A stretch of 64,000 bases of DNA from Aurantimonas sp965217685 (GCA_965217685.1 CBDCIZ010000003.1:2170001-2234000), one strand, 5' to 3'. Shown: positions 42,939 to 54,090, counted from the first letter of the stretch. The notes: a model not told the origin generated them from the letters alone. Program-made: numbers and translations.

Positions 42939-44240
42939 ATGAACAGGATGATCAACAGTCTCGCCGCAGCGGCGTTCGCCCTCGTGGCGACCTTTGTCGC
43001 GGCACCGGCCTTCGCCGTCGTCGAGATCGACATCAACCAGGGCAACGTCCAGCCGCTGCCGATCGCGATCAACGATTTTTCGGGCAAGCTCGGCGACCAG
43101 ATCGCCGGCGTCGTCCAGTCCGATCTGAAGCGCTCCGGTCTGTTCGCGCCGATCGACAAGGCGGCCTTCATCCAGAAGGGTCTGACAACCGACCAGAGCC
43201 CGACCTTTACCGACTGGACCGTCATCAACGCCCAGGCGCTTATCGTCGGCCGCGTCTCGCCGGAGGCCGACGGCCGGCTGCGCGTCGAATTCAGGCTGTG
43301 GGACACCTTCGCGGGCTCGCAGCTCGACGGCCAGCAATTCTACACCAACCCCGACAATTGGCGCCGCGTCGCCCACATCATCTCCGACGCGATCTACGAG
43401 CGACTGACCGGCGAGAAGGGCTATTTCGACACCCGCATCGTCTATGTTGCCGAGAGCGGCCCGAAGAACCAGCGCGTCAAGCGGCTGGCGATCATGGATC
43501 AGGACGGCGCAAACGTCCGCTATCTGACCGACGGGCGCGATCTTGTGCTCACGCCGCGCTTTTCGCCGAACCGCCAGGAGGTCACCTACATGTCCTTCGG
43601 CCAGGGCGAACCGAAGGTCTATCTCCTCCAGCTCGAGACCGGGCAGCGTGAGATCGTCGGCAATTTCCCCGGCATGACATTTTCGCCGCGCTTTTCGCCC
43701 GACGGGCAGAAGGTGATCATGAGCCTCCAGCAGGAAGGCAACGCCAACATCTACGCCATGGACCTGCGCTCGCGGGCGACGACACGGCTGACCTCGACGG
43801 CGGCGATCGACACCTCGCCCTCCTTTTCGCCGGACGGCAGCCGCATCGTCTTCGAAAGCGACCGGGGCGGACGCCAGCAGCTCTACACGATGGGCGGCGA
43901 CGGCTCGAACCAGAAGCGCATCTCTTTCGGCGACGGCGCCTATTCGACGCCGGTCTGGTCGCCGCGTGGCGATCTCGTCGCCTTCACCAAGCAGTCGGGC
44001 GGGGCTTTCCAGATCGGCGTCATGCGGCCGGACGGCTCGGGCGAGCGCATCCTGACCTCCGGCTTCCACAACGAGGGACCGACCTGGGCGCCGAACGGCC
44101 GGGTGCTGATGTTCTTCCGCGATCTGAAGGGCGGCGCCGGTCCGCAACTCTTCTCGATCGACCTCACCGGCTACAACGAGCAGAAGATCCCGACCGCGGG
44201 CCTTGCGTCCGACCCGGCCTGGTCGCCATCGCTGGAATAG
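42939..44240 (+). CDS. tolB: TolB, periplasmic beta-propeller protein
   Basis: Periplasmic protein of 433 residues. Signal peptide MNRMINSLAAAAFALVATFVAAPAFA, cut before VVEIDINQGN. N-terminal domain QPLPIAINDFSGKLGDQIAGVVQSDLKRSG, then six-bladed propeller repeats marked by RFSPDGQKV, SFSPDGSRIVFESDRGG and PVWSPRGDLVAFTKQ. It bridges TolA and Pal. The start at 42939 gives a proper signal peptide; the ORF 12 codons longer does not. Confidence 0.96.
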   Translation: MNRMINSLAAAAFALVATFVAAPAFAVVEIDINQGNVQPLPIAINDFSGKLGDQIAGVVQSDLKRSGLFAPIDKAAFIQKGLTTDQSPTFTDWTVINAQALIVGRVSPEADGRLRVEFRLWDTFAGSQLDGQQFYTNPDNWRRVAHIISDAIYERLTGEKGYFDTRIVYVAESGPKNQRVKRLAIMDQDGANVRYLTDGRDLVLTPRFSPNRQEVTYMSFGQGEPKVYLLQLETGQREIVGNFPGMTFSPRFSPDGQKVIMSLQQEGNANIYAMDLRSRATTRLTSTAAIDTSPSFSPDGSRIVFESDRGGRQQLYTMGGDGSNQKRISFGDGAYSTPVWSPRGDLVAFTKQSGGAFQIGVMRPDGSGERILTSGFHNEGPTWAPNGRVLMFFRDLKGGAGPQLFSIDLTGYNEQKIPTAGLASDPAWSPSLE

Positions 44241-44455
44241 GGGCATTCGAAGGGCTCGAGGTGCCGCAAGCTCCGGGCAAGGTTGGGACAAGGCCCGGGG
44301 CCGACACTGTCTTCAATGGCGAAGGTCCAGGCTCGCTTCAACGACCCTGTTGCGCGCCGCGCCGCGCGCCGGGTTTCGATAGAAAATCAACGGGATCGAC
44401 CGCGATTTGATGCGGTCCGGGGGCCAGATTTTACACGCCGTTAAACATCGTGCGG

Positions 44456-44470
44456 TAAAGCTGGCCTTAA
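44456..44470. promoter_or_regulatory. CtrA-like box upstream of pal
   Basis: TAAA-N7-TTAA, 30 bp before the pal start codon; one mismatch to TTAA-N7-TTAA. Suggests cell-cycle control of Pal, not proven. Confidence 0.35.
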
Positions 44471-44499
44471 GAAAAATCCTCAAATTGAAGGAGCTGGCC

Positions 44500-45036
44500 A
44501 TGGGCCGGACACTTATCGGGTTCAAGAGCGGGATGGTCCTCGCCCTCGTCGCCACCATGGCCGTCGCCGGCTGTGCCAAGAAGAACCAGGGCCTGCCGGA
44601 CAATGCCGGCCAGCTCGGGCTGAACGGTGCGAATGGCGCGAACGGTGCCAATAGCGGCAATGCGGCGCCGGGCACCAGCCAGGACTTCACCGTCAATGTC
44701 GGCGATCGCATCTTCTTCGACACCGATTCCACCTCGATCCGCGCCGACGCCCAGCAGACGCTGCAGCGCCAGTCGCAGTGGTTGAATCGCTATCCGAATT
44801 ACGCGATCACGGTCGAAGGCCATGCCGATGAGCGCGGCACTCGCGAGTACAACCTCGCGCTCGGCGCCCGCCGCGCCGCCGCGACCCGCGACTTTCTTGC
44901 CCAGCAGGGCGTCGCGTCGAACCGCATGCGCACCATCTCCTACGGCAAGGAACGGCCGGTCGCGGTCTGCGACGACATTTCCTGCTGGTCGCAGAATCGC
45001 CGCGCCGTCACCGTCCTCGGCGGCGCCGGCAGCTGA
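44500..45036 (+). CDS. pal: Peptidoglycan-associated lipoprotein Pal
   Basis: Outer-membrane lipoprotein of 178 residues. The lipobox VAGC places the lipidated Cys at residue 25 after the signal MVLALVATMA. An Asn/Gly/Ala-rich spacer (NGANGANGAN) precedes the OmpA-like peptidoglycan-binding domain (IFFDTDSTSIRADA, VEGHADERGTREYN, LGARRAAATRDFL). It anchors the Tol system to peptidoglycan. The start at 44500 is fixed by the lipoprotein signal. A strong terminator lies 60 bp after its stop. Confidence 0.96.
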   Translation: MGRTLIGFKSGMVLALVATMAVAGCAKKNQGLPDNAGQLGLNGANGANGANSGNAAPGTSQDFTVNVGDRIFFDTDSTSIRADAQQTLQRQSQWLNRYPNYAITVEGHADERGTREYNLALGARRAAATRDFLAQQGVASNRMRTISYGKERPVAVCDDISCWSQNRRAVTVLGGAGS

Positions 45037-45095
45037 TCGAAGAGACGGCGGCGCTTGGCCGGCCTCGTGCCGGCGCCGATCCCAGGCTACAACAA

Positions 45096-45126
45096 GGCCC
45101 TGCCGGAATCCGGCGGGGCCGTTTTT
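45096..45126 (+). terminator. Rho-independent terminator after pal
   Basis: GGCCCTGCCGG pairs with CCGGCGGGGCC (11 bp, one wobble), 3-base loop, then G and TTTTT. It would end the tolQ-pal transcript before cpoB. Confidence 0.85.
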
Positions 45127-45275
45127 CGTTTCGTGACCAACGGTCAAATTCTGGTCGAACTCGGTCGGTCCATGCTAGAGCGAAACGACCGCGGGCTTGA
45201 GCCGTCCCGCGCTCGATGAGCCGGAATGGCAGCGTTTCGACGGCCGTGACCAAAACATCCAGGGACACGCATTCG

Positions 45276-46277
45276 ATGATTTCACGTTCGATGATCCTCG
45301 CGACCTGCGGCGCCATGCTGATCGGCAGCTTGCCGACAGATGCCTCGGCCTTCGCGCTCGACGCACGCCCGAGCGCAGGCGCTGCTGTGCCAGGCGTCTT
45401 CGACGCCTCGGATTCGCCGTCCGCCGTGCCGATCGACGCTACGCGTCCCAAGGCCCAGCGACGGGGCGAAGCGCAAGTGCCGATTCGCCTCGCCCAGTCA
45501 GGCGACGAGCTTTTGCGCATCAACCAATTGGAGGACGAGGTCCGCAAGCTGACCGGCAAGGTGGAGGAGCTGAGCTTTCAGCTGTTGCAGGCCCAGGAGG
45601 ACATGCGCAAACGCCAGGAGGACACCGAGTTCCGCTTCCAGCAGCTCGAAGGCGGCTCCGGTTCGGGCGCCGGCGGATCGTCGTCGGGCCAGAAGCGTGG
45701 CGACGCGGCGCCGTCTGCGCCTCCTGCCAACCGGACCGCGTCGGCGCCGCCGCCTTCCTCGCCGACGCCGCCGGCCGGCGGGCCCGACGACATCGGCCAG
45801 ATCCTGCAGGGCGCCGGCGATGTCGGCTCGTCCGCCACGACGACGAACGCACCAAAAGCCTCCTCGTCGTCCAAGGTCGCGGCGATCAAGCCGCAGGGCT
45901 CGGGCGAGCTCTACGCGCTGGCCTATAACTATCTTCTCGCCGGCGATTACGAGCTGGCCGAGCAGGCGTTCCGGCAATATTCGCAGACCTACCCGAGCGC
46001 CTCCGATGCGCCCGACGCGCAATACTGGCTGGGCGAGAGCCTTTATCAGCAGAAGAAATACACCGACGCGGCCGAGGTCTTCCTCGACGCGCAAAAGGCC
46101 CATCCGGACAATGGTAAGGCGCCGGAGATGATGCTGAAACTCGGCATGTCGCTGGCCAAGCTGAAGAACAGCGACACGGCTTGCGTGACCTACAAGGAGG
46201 TCGCGCGGCGCTATCCGGAGATGAGCGCCAATGTGAAGACCAAGCTTGCGGCCGAGGAGAAGGCGGCAAGCTGCTGA
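45276..46277 (+). CDS. cpoB: CpoB/YbgF, Tol-Pal associated periplasmic protein
   Basis: A 333-residue periplasmic protein. The start at 45276 gives the signal peptide MISRSMILATCGAMLIGSLPTDASAFA. Residues ~75-120 form a coiled coil (RINQLEDEVRKLTGKVEELSFQLLQAQEDMRKRQ), then a Ser/Pro-rich linker, then TPR repeats (AYNYLLAGDYELAEQAFRQYSQTYP, AQYWLGESLYQQKKYTDAA). CpoB couples Tol activity to peptidoglycan synthesis during division. The longer upstream frame lacks a signal peptide. Confidence 0.92.
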   Translation: MISRSMILATCGAMLIGSLPTDASAFALDARPSAGAAVPGVFDASDSPSAVPIDATRPKAQRRGEAQVPIRLAQSGDELLRINQLEDEVRKLTGKVEELSFQLLQAQEDMRKRQEDTEFRFQQLEGGSGSGAGGSSSGQKRGDAAPSAPPANRTASAPPPSSPTPPAGGPDDIGQILQGAGDVGSSATTTNAPKASSSSKVAAIKPQGSGELYALAYNYLLAGDYELAEQAFRQYSQTYPSASDAPDAQYWLGESLYQQKKYTDAAEVFLDAQKAHPDNGKAPEMMLKLGMSLAKLKNSDTACVTYKEVARRYPEMSANVKTKLAAEEKAASC

Positions 46278-46378
46278 CGGGACGGGCCGTCATCGAAGAG
46301 GTCGCGCCGACCGGTGGGCTGGTTCGCGCGCAGGATGACGTTAATGTCCCGCCGAGTGCAGCCGCGAGCGCCGTTTTC

Positions 46379-47887
46379 ATGAAACCGCAAACAAGGCGCC
46401 CCGGACCGGACAACGTGGCTGGCAGGGCCGCTGCCGCCGCCGAGCTGGCCAGTCATCTATCCGAAATCCTCGACCTTGAAGACCGCAGATTCGCCACCGC
46501 CGAGCGATCGCCGGATGCCCTGGAGACGGGAGCAGGAGCTGGGGGTAGATCGGAAGCCTTAAATGGCGGACGCCGCGTCGTCCTGGCCGTCTCGGGCGGG
46601 GCCGATTCCCTCGCCCTCATGCTGGCTGCAACGGAACTCCGTCGTCGCCGTGCCGATGCGCCGCATTTTCATGTGGTCACCGTCGATCATCGTCTGCGAG
46701 ATGCGGCGGAAGCCGAGGCGCAATATGTCGAAGCCTGCGCCCGACGCTTCGATCTGGCCGTCGAGACCTGTCGCTGGACGGATGGGCCGCCGATCACCGG
46801 AAATCTCGCCGCTGCCGCTCGAAACGCCCGCTACGCTCTCCTGATGGACGCGGCGGAGCGTTACGGGGCGAGCCTGATCCTCACCGGTCATCACGAGGAC
46901 GACCAGATCGAGACCCATCTCATGGCGGCGTCGCGAAGGGCAGGGCCGTTCGGCCTCGCCGCCATGCGGCCTTTGACCGAGCTGTCGCCGCGATTGCGCC
47001 TTGGCCGGCCCTTCCTTGCGGTCCCCGGCTATCGGCTGAAGGCCTGCGTCGCGGGTGCGGGGCTCTCGGCAGTGGACGATCCGACGAATCACGACCCGAA
47101 ATCCGAGCGGGTTCGCCTGCGCCTTGCAATGCGGTCGGGTGAGATTTCGCGGTGCGAGCATCATGCCGCGCTGGCGCTGCATGCCGGGGCAAGGATGCGC
47201 GGCGAAGCGGAGCTTGCCCATGCGATGTCCCGGCTGGAAGCGTCCGGTGCGCTGCGGTTTGAGGACGACAGCACGGTGCTGCTGTCTCGACACCAATTGC
47301 AGAGCCTCGACCATGAGGACGCGTTCCACCTTCTGAGGCGACTTCTCACGGCCGTCGGCGGCGCCGAGAGCGCGCCCGGCGGCGAGGCGACGACGCGGCT
47401 CCTCGACCGGCTGCGCGCCGAACAGGCGGGCGGTTTCGTCGCAACGCTTGGCGGAGCGCGTCTTGCGGCCGATCCGCACGGCGCGGCGGACGCCTCCATC
47501 GTGTTGTGCCGCGAGTATGGCCGCCATGGGCCGCCGGGTGTCGAGATCGCGACGTCAGCCCATGAACGGGTCTTTTTCGATCGCCGGTTCGACGTGACCC
47601 TTCCGCAGCGCCCATTGCCGCAGCGCCCGTTGCCACAGGGCGCCCGGCTGGTGCCGTTCGGGGTCTTCGGGCGTGGCCGTGCCGCCGAGCGCACCATGCC
47701 GGTGCTTGCGTCGTGCGACGCGATCCTTGCCGCACCCGCCAGGCTCGCGCGACATGTCGCGCCCGGCACGCCGCAACTCGGCCTTGATTCGCGCGTTCGC
47801 TGGAGGACGATGGCCGATCTGATAGGTGCGGACGGCGTCTCGCTCGCGACAGGCCGGGTCATCCTCAAGACGAGGTTTACCGTTTAG
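46379..47887 (+). CDS. tilS: tRNA(Ile) lysidine synthase
   Basis: Modifies C34 of the tRNA-Ile that reads AUA. The PP-loop motif is VLAVSGGADSLALM near residue 70, with TGHHEDDQIETHLM further along; the N-terminal N-type ATP pyrophosphatase is followed by the C-terminal domain. At 502 residues it is longer than many TilS proteins, and the first ~60 residues before the PP-loop are non-conserved, so a start nearer 46563 is possible. Located between cpoB and ftsH, the usual order in this group. Confidence 0.9.
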   Translation: MKPQTRRPGPDNVAGRAAAAAELASHLSEILDLEDRRFATAERSPDALETGAGAGGRSEALNGGRRVVLAVSGGADSLALMLAATELRRRRADAPHFHVVTVDHRLRDAAEAEAQYVEACARRFDLAVETCRWTDGPPITGNLAAAARNARYALLMDAAERYGASLILTGHHEDDQIETHLMAASRRAGPFGLAAMRPLTELSPRLRLGRPFLAVPGYRLKACVAGAGLSAVDDPTNHDPKSERVRLRLAMRSGEISRCEHHAALALHAGARMRGEAELAHAMSRLEASGALRFEDDSTVLLSRHQLQSLDHEDAFHLLRRLLTAVGGAESAPGGEATTRLLDRLRAEQAGGFVATLGGARLAADPHGAADASIVLCREYGRHGPPGVEIATSAHERVFFDRRFDVTLPQRPLPQRPLPQGARLVPFGVFGRGRAAERTMPVLASCDAILAAPARLARHVAPGTPQLGLDSRVRWRTMADLIGADGVSLATGRVILKTRFTV

Positions 47888-48006
47888 GCCGAGACGCGGT
47901 CCAAATTGCCGCAAAACCGCCGACCCGTGTTGGCAAGGGACGTTTCAACGCCTATCTTCGATGAAATCGTCTGAGCGATCTTAGGCGTCCACCCCCAGGA
48001 TGACTG

Positions 48007-49935
<1,929 letters not shown>

Positions 49936-50239
49936 TCGGCGTGTGTCTTCGCGAGACGAACTGCAAGGGAGCGCCTTTCCAGGCGCTCCCTTTTTCGTGG
50001 GGGCGATCAGAGGGCCGGGCAGGGCGAATGCGCGGAAAGTCTTTTGCAACGCGTTCGTGCGACACTTCCGGTCTGGCATGCGGGGACGCTTTTTCGCACA
50101 TCCTGGCCAAGGCGGCGTCGATCGATCCTTGCTTTGAAGCCGCGGTCGTCACCGGCCGGCTTTTCGGTTAAGGCGTGCCGCAGCGATGAGACCCTCGCCC
50201 GGCGACGACACGCGCACGGACAAGCGACAAGGAGCGACG
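49936..50239. other. Gap between ftsH and glmM
   Basis: Holds the ftsH terminator (49967-49995). Apart from this no gene or RNA was recognised; glmM should have its own promoter in the remaining ~240 bp. Confidence 0.5.
49967..49995 (+). terminator. Rho-independent terminator after ftsH
   Basis: GGGAGCGCCT / AGGCGCTCCC, perfect 10-bp stem with TTCC loop, followed by TTTTT. Confidence 0.92.
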
Positions 50240-51589
50240 ATGGGCAGGAGCTATTTCGGCACCGACGGCATCCGCGGCACCGCGAACCGGCATCCGATGA
50301 CCGCCGAGATCGCCATGAAGGTCGGCATCGCGGCGGGCCTTGCCTTCCAGCGCGGCTCATACCGGCATCGTGTCGTCATCGGCAAGGACACGCGGCTGTC
50401 GAGCTACATGATCGAGAACGCGATGGTCGCCGGTTTCACCGCGGCGGGCATGGACGTCTTTCTGCTCGGACCGATGCCGACCCCGGCCGTCGCCATGCTG
50501 ACGCGCTCCTTGCGCGCCGATATCGGCGTGATGATCTCGGCCTCCCACAACCCCTTCGAGGACAATGGCATCAAGCTGTTCGGTCCCGAAGGCTACAAGC
50601 TGTCAGACGAGCTGGAAGCGAAGATCGAGGATCTGCTCGATCAGGATCTGACGTCGCGGCTGGGGACGGGCGACAAGCTCGGCCGGGCCAAGCGAGTCGA
50701 CGGCGTCCACGACCGTTACATCGAGTTCGCCAAGCGCACATTGCCGCGCGAGCTTTCGCTGGAGGGCATCCGCGTCGCCATCGATTGCGCCAATGGCGCG
50801 GCCTACCGCGTGGCGCCGGAGGTTCTCTGGGAACTTGGCGCCGAGGTCGTGAAGATCGGTGTCGAGCCGAACGGCACCAATATCAACCTCAATTGCGGCT
50901 CGACAGCACCCGCGGCGCTCTCGGCCAAGGTGCGCGAGGTGCGCGCTGACATCGGCATCGCGCTCGACGGCGATGCCGACCGGGTGTTGATCGTCGACGA
51001 GAACGGCAAGGTGGTCGACGGTGACCAACTGATGGCGGTCATCGCCGAAAGCTGGAACGAGGACGGGCGGCTCGCCGCCGGCGGCATCGTCGCGACCATC
51101 ATGTCCAATCTCGGCCTCGAACGCTTTCTGGAAGCCAAAAGCCTGCAACTGGCGCGAACCCAGGTCGGCGACCGCTACGTCGTGGAGCACATGCGCGAGC
51201 ACGGCTACAATGTCGGTGGCGAGCAGTCGGGCCACATCGTCCTGTCCGATTACGGTACGACCGGCGATGGGTTGATCTCGGCGCTGCAGGTGCTCGCCGT
51301 CGTCAAACGCAAGGGCGGCACCGTGTCGGAGGTCTGCAATCGTTTCGAGCCCGTGCCGCAGATCCTGAAGAACGTGCGGTTTGCCAGCGGCGCCAGACCA
51401 TTGGAAAACGAGCGGGTGCAGGACGCGATATCGACGGGCCGCGAGCGTCTCGGCAATATCGGTCGCCTGGTCATCCGGCCGTCCGGCACGGAACCGCTGA
51501 TTCGTGTCATGGCCGAAGGCGACGATCACTCGCTCGTTCTGTCGGTCGTCGACGACATTTGCGGGACGTTGCGGCAGGAGGCGGCGTGA
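50240..51589 (+). CDS. glmM: Phosphoglucosamine mutase
   Basis: Converts glucosamine-6-phosphate to glucosamine-1-phosphate for UDP-GlcNAc, hence peptidoglycan and LPS. 449 residues starting MGRSYFGTDGIRGTAN. The phosphoserine site is Ser102 in MISASHNPFEDNGIK; the Mg loop is ALDGDADRVL near residue 242; the sugar loop GGEQSGHI and the C-terminal phosphate loop IRPSGTEPLIRVMAE are present. The start at 50240 follows AAGGAG. The usual neighbour of ftsH in this group. Confidence 0.97.
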   Translation: MGRSYFGTDGIRGTANRHPMTAEIAMKVGIAAGLAFQRGSYRHRVVIGKDTRLSSYMIENAMVAGFTAAGMDVFLLGPMPTPAVAMLTRSLRADIGVMISASHNPFEDNGIKLFGPEGYKLSDELEAKIEDLLDQDLTSRLGTGDKLGRAKRVDGVHDRYIEFAKRTLPRELSLEGIRVAIDCANGAAYRVAPEVLWELGAEVVKIGVEPNGTNINLNCGSTAPAALSAKVREVRADIGIALDGDADRVLIVDENGKVVDGDQLMAVIAESWNEDGRLAAGGIVATIMSNLGLERFLEAKSLQLARTQVGDRYVVEHMREHGYNVGGEQSGHIVLSDYGTTGDGLISALQVLAVVKRKGGTVSEVCNRFEPVPQILKNVRFASGARPLENERVQDAISTGRERLGNIGRLVIRPSGTEPLIRVMAEGDDHSLVLSVVDDICGTLRQEAA

Positions 51590-51659
51590 CCAGGCTGCCG
51601 TAAAGGAAGCTGTGTCTTTCTTGGCACATTCGCGGTTCGCGGTGTTTCGAACGAATCCG

Positions 51660-51674
51660 TAAAGCTTCGGTTAA
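51660..51674. promoter_or_regulatory. CtrA-like box upstream of the porin-like gene
   Basis: TAAA-N7-TTAACC, about 70 bp before the outer-membrane gene at 51743; one mismatch to the CtrA consensus. A comparable perfect box precedes the second porin-like gene. Confidence 0.4.
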
Positions 51675-51742
51675 CCACTGCAGTTTACCGTCTTTGTTAA
51701 GGTTATGGTCCCAGCCAATCCCGGCGACCGCCTGAACCGGAG

Positions 51743-52699
51743 ATGTTCGCTGTGAAACAACGACTCCTTGCGACAGTGGCCGTCCTCGGCATGATGCTGT
51801 CCGGCTTTGCCTCCCTCGGCCATGCGGCCGACCTGATCGAGCCCGCCTACGTTCCGCCACCGCAGCCCCTGCCGGTCGAGGTCGTGTCGACCTCGGGCTG
51901 GTACCTGCGCGGCGACGTCGGCTACGTGTTCTCGCACGAGGGCGAAGGCGACTATCGCTACGTCTCGAGCGACGGCTTCACCGGTAATCCGTTTCTCGAA
52001 CGCCAGCACTACGACAGCTTCAAGACCGACAGCGCGTTTTATGTCGGCGGCGGTCTTGGCTACCGCCTGAATGATTTCGCCCGCTTCGACGTCACCGCGG
52101 ATTATTTCTCTTCGGATTTGCGCGGTTCGACGAACTGTGTCGGCTTTGCTTCGACGACCTGCAAATTTGACGACAGCTCCAGCGTCGACATCTGGACGGT
52201 TATGGCCAACGCCTATGTCGACTTCTATCGCTCGGGCCGCTTCTCGACCTATGTCGGTGCCGGTGCCGGTGGCGCCTATGTCAACTATGACGACCTCAAG
52301 AACAAATACTCCTGCGACCCTGCCGCGGCGCCTTTCAGTGGCGGTCTGTGCGGTTCGACCTTCACTCATGAGGGTTACGCCAAATGGCGTTTCGCAGCGT
52401 CCCTCATGGCCGGTGCGACCTTCGACATTACCGACCATCTGAAGTTTGACGCGGGCTACAAATACACCCGCATCTCATCGGGCGATGCCTTCGGATTCGA
52501 CGAGATCGACAGATCCTTCGGGTACGACGGCGTCCAGGGCCGCGACCACGGCTTCGATATCCACACGATCCGCGCGGGTCTGCGTTACGAGTTCGGTGGC
52601 GCCAGCGGGTTCGGCAAGGGCAAGGCGCCGGTTTATGCCGAAGCCCCGCTCTACAGCGAGCCTGTCGCCGATTACGGTCCGGCCCCGGTCTACAAGTAA
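51743..52699 (+). CDS. Outer-membrane beta-barrel protein, porin-like (Omp25 type)
   Basis: A 318-residue protein with signal peptide ending SLGHAADLIEP, followed by a proline-rich segment and GWYLRGDVGYVFS near residue 52, the N-terminal beta strand of the rhizobial Omp25/31-like family. Alternating aromatic/hydrophobic strands and a C-terminal GLRYEFGG near residue 290 fit an 8-stranded barrel. A C-terminal extension of about 25 residues follows. Related to the gene at 59389. Function is structural or pore-forming; not certain. Confidence 0.85.
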   Translation: MFAVKQRLLATVAVLGMMLSGFASLGHAADLIEPAYVPPPQPLPVEVVSTSGWYLRGDVGYVFSHEGEGDYRYVSSDGFTGNPFLERQHYDSFKTDSAFYVGGGLGYRLNDFARFDVTADYFSSDLRGSTNCVGFASTTCKFDDSSSVDIWTVMANAYVDFYRSGRFSTYVGAGAGGAYVNYDDLKNKYSCDPAAAPFSGGLCGSTFTHEGYAKWRFAASLMAGATFDITDHLKFDAGYKYTRISSGDAFGFDEIDRSFGYDGVQGRDHGFDIHTIRAGLRYEFGGASGFGKGKAPVYAEAPLYSEPVADYGPAPVYK

Positions 52700-52730
52700 G
52701 CGGCCTCGGCCTTAGGCCAATCAGCGAAAA

Positions 52731-52768
52731 GCAGCAGCCGCCGTTTCGAAAGAAGCGGCGGCTGCTGC
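52731..52768 (+). terminator. Strong hairpin after porin-like gene, terminator-like without T-run
   Basis: GCAGCAGCCGCCG pairs perfectly with CGGCGGCTGCTGC (13 bp) around a 12-base loop, 32 bp after the stop. No T-run follows, so it may stabilise the mRNA or act with a factor. Confidence 0.55.
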
Positions 52769-52810
52769 CTGTTGGGCGTCGAGCCGGGACACGGATAGAG
52801 GTGATCCGTT

Positions 52811-52910
52811 TATACCGAGATGCGGTGAGGCAAACTGACCCGTATCCTGGTCAACCCGCGCGACGTCTGACCGAAAGCAATGCGCGAAGAGCCTGCATCT
52901 GCGCATTCCC
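52811..52910. repeat. 100-bp double-hairpin intergenic repeat, copy 1
   Basis: Aligns without gaps to 53961-54060 at 77 of 100 positions. Two blocks are identical in both copies, CGTATCCTGG and GCGCATTCCC. The right hairpin is kept (AATGCGC / GCGCATT), the left one is weaker than in copy 2. Confidence 0.8.
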
Positions 52911-53036
52911 GTATGACGTGTAGATGTAAGTCAAATCGTCTGCACGGCATGAGGCTGGACGGCAAGATGGTCAGCCCGGCTTATTTTCCGTCCGTCACCC
53001 TATCGATCGTTCGCCGCCCCGGCTAAACCCGCGGCC

Positions 53037-53942
53037 ATGATCGCGTTCACCCGAAATCCCTACCTCGTTCTCGCCACCGTCGCCCTGTTCTGGGGCGGCA
53101 ACGCCATCGCCGGCAAGCTTGCCGTCGGCCATGTGTCGCCGATGATGCTGACGCTGCTGCGCTGGGGTTTTGCCTGCGCCTTCATGGCACCCTTCGCCAT
53201 CCCGGTCGCAAAGCGCGAGTGGCCGACGATCAGGCAGAACCTGCCCCTCCTCTTCGGCCTCGGAGCGGTCGGCTTCACCTGCTTCAACGCGCTGTTCTAT
53301 CTGTCGCTGAACTACACGACCGCGATCAACGTCACCATCGAGCAGTCGGCGATGCCGCTCGTTGTGCTCCTGGCGAACTTCGTCCTGTTCCGCACCGGGG
53401 TCGCGGTCTTTCAGGTGATCGGCTTTTCGCTGACGCTGGTCGGCGTCGCGCTCACCGCCTCCCATGGCAGCCCGGTGGCGCTCCTGGCCCTCGACCTCAA
53501 CCGCGGCGACGCGCTGATGATGGTCGCGGTCTTCATCTACGGTCTCTATACGGTGGCGCTCAAATTCAAGCCGGCGCTCGACTGGCGTTCGACGATCTTC
53601 GTCCTGTCGTTGGCCGCCCTCGTCGTCGCCATCCCCTTCGCGCTGATCGAACAGGCGCTCGGCGAGACCCGGTTGCCCGACCTGCGGGGGTTGACCGCGG
53701 CGCTCTACACGGCGGTCTTTCCCTCGCTTCTCGGCCAAGCCCTCTATATCCGCGGCGTCGAGATGATCGGTCCCAACCGTGCCAACCTCTTCATCAATCT
53801 CGTCCCGGTTTTCGGCGCGATTCTGGCGGTGGCGATTCTCGGCGAAACGCTGCATGGCTACCACATAGCCGCTTTGGCCTTCGTGATCGGCGGCATCCTC
53901 TTGGCCGAGCGTGGCGTGAAACGGCAAAAGCCAGTCCAGTAG
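53037..53942 (+). CDS. DMT-superfamily transporter (EamA type)
   Basis: Inner-membrane exporter-like protein of 301 residues with about ten hydrophobic helices in two EamA repeats: FWGGNAIAGKLAVGHVSPMMLTLLRW in the first and GQALYIRGVEMIGPNRANLFINLVPVFGAILAV in the second. The N-terminal positive-inside pattern fits. Members export amino acids, sugars or nucleotides; the substrate cannot be read here. It is flanked on both sides by copies of a double-hairpin repeat. Confidence 0.9.
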   Translation: MIAFTRNPYLVLATVALFWGGNAIAGKLAVGHVSPMMLTLLRWGFACAFMAPFAIPVAKREWPTIRQNLPLLFGLGAVGFTCFNALFYLSLNYTTAINVTIEQSAMPLVVLLANFVLFRTGVAVFQVIGFSLTLVGVALTASHGSPVALLALDLNRGDALMMVAVFIYGLYTVALKFKPALDWRSTIFVLSLAALVVAIPFALIEQALGETRLPDLRGLTAALYTAVFPSLLGQALYIRGVEMIGPNRANLFINLVPVFGAILAVAILGETLHGYHIAALAFVIGGILLAERGVKRQKPVQ

Positions 53943-53960
53943 GCCGCTGTAAAATCGGCT

Positions 53961-54060
53961 GATACCAGGATGCGGCAAGGGACACCGATCCGTATCCTGG
54001 TCAGCGCGCGTGGCGTTTGAGCGAAGGGAATGCGCGATGCTTCACCATCTGCGCATTCCC
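53961..54060. repeat. 100-bp double-hairpin intergenic repeat, copy 2
   Basis: Starts 18 bp after the transporter stop. Left hairpin: CCAGGATGCGG pairs with CCGTATCCTGG at 10 of 11 positions. Right hairpin: GGGAATGCGC pairs with GCGCATTCCC perfectly, 15-base loop. Same orientation as copy 1. Confidence 0.85.
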
Positions 54061-54090
54061 TTGCAAGGCCGACCGGGAACGCTTTCACGC

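Larger units (their letters stand above)
52700..53036. other. Gap with a stem-loop and one copy of a 100-bp repeat
   Basis: No gene. It holds a 13-bp hairpin (52731-52768) and the repeat copy at 52811-52910; the DMT transporter starts at 53037. Confidence 0.7.

Noticed and set aside
42628..42942. Open frame of 104 codons filling the tolA-tolB gap
   Set aside because: No family resemblance and no sign of selection visible; tolB has its own good start and signal peptide at 42939.
45276..45510. CRISPR-like or repeat structure in low-complexity coding parts such as tolA and cpoB
   Set aside because: The repeats are codon-level Pro/Ala/Ser bias in proteins, not spaced DNA repeats. No CRISPR array was found anywhere in the window.
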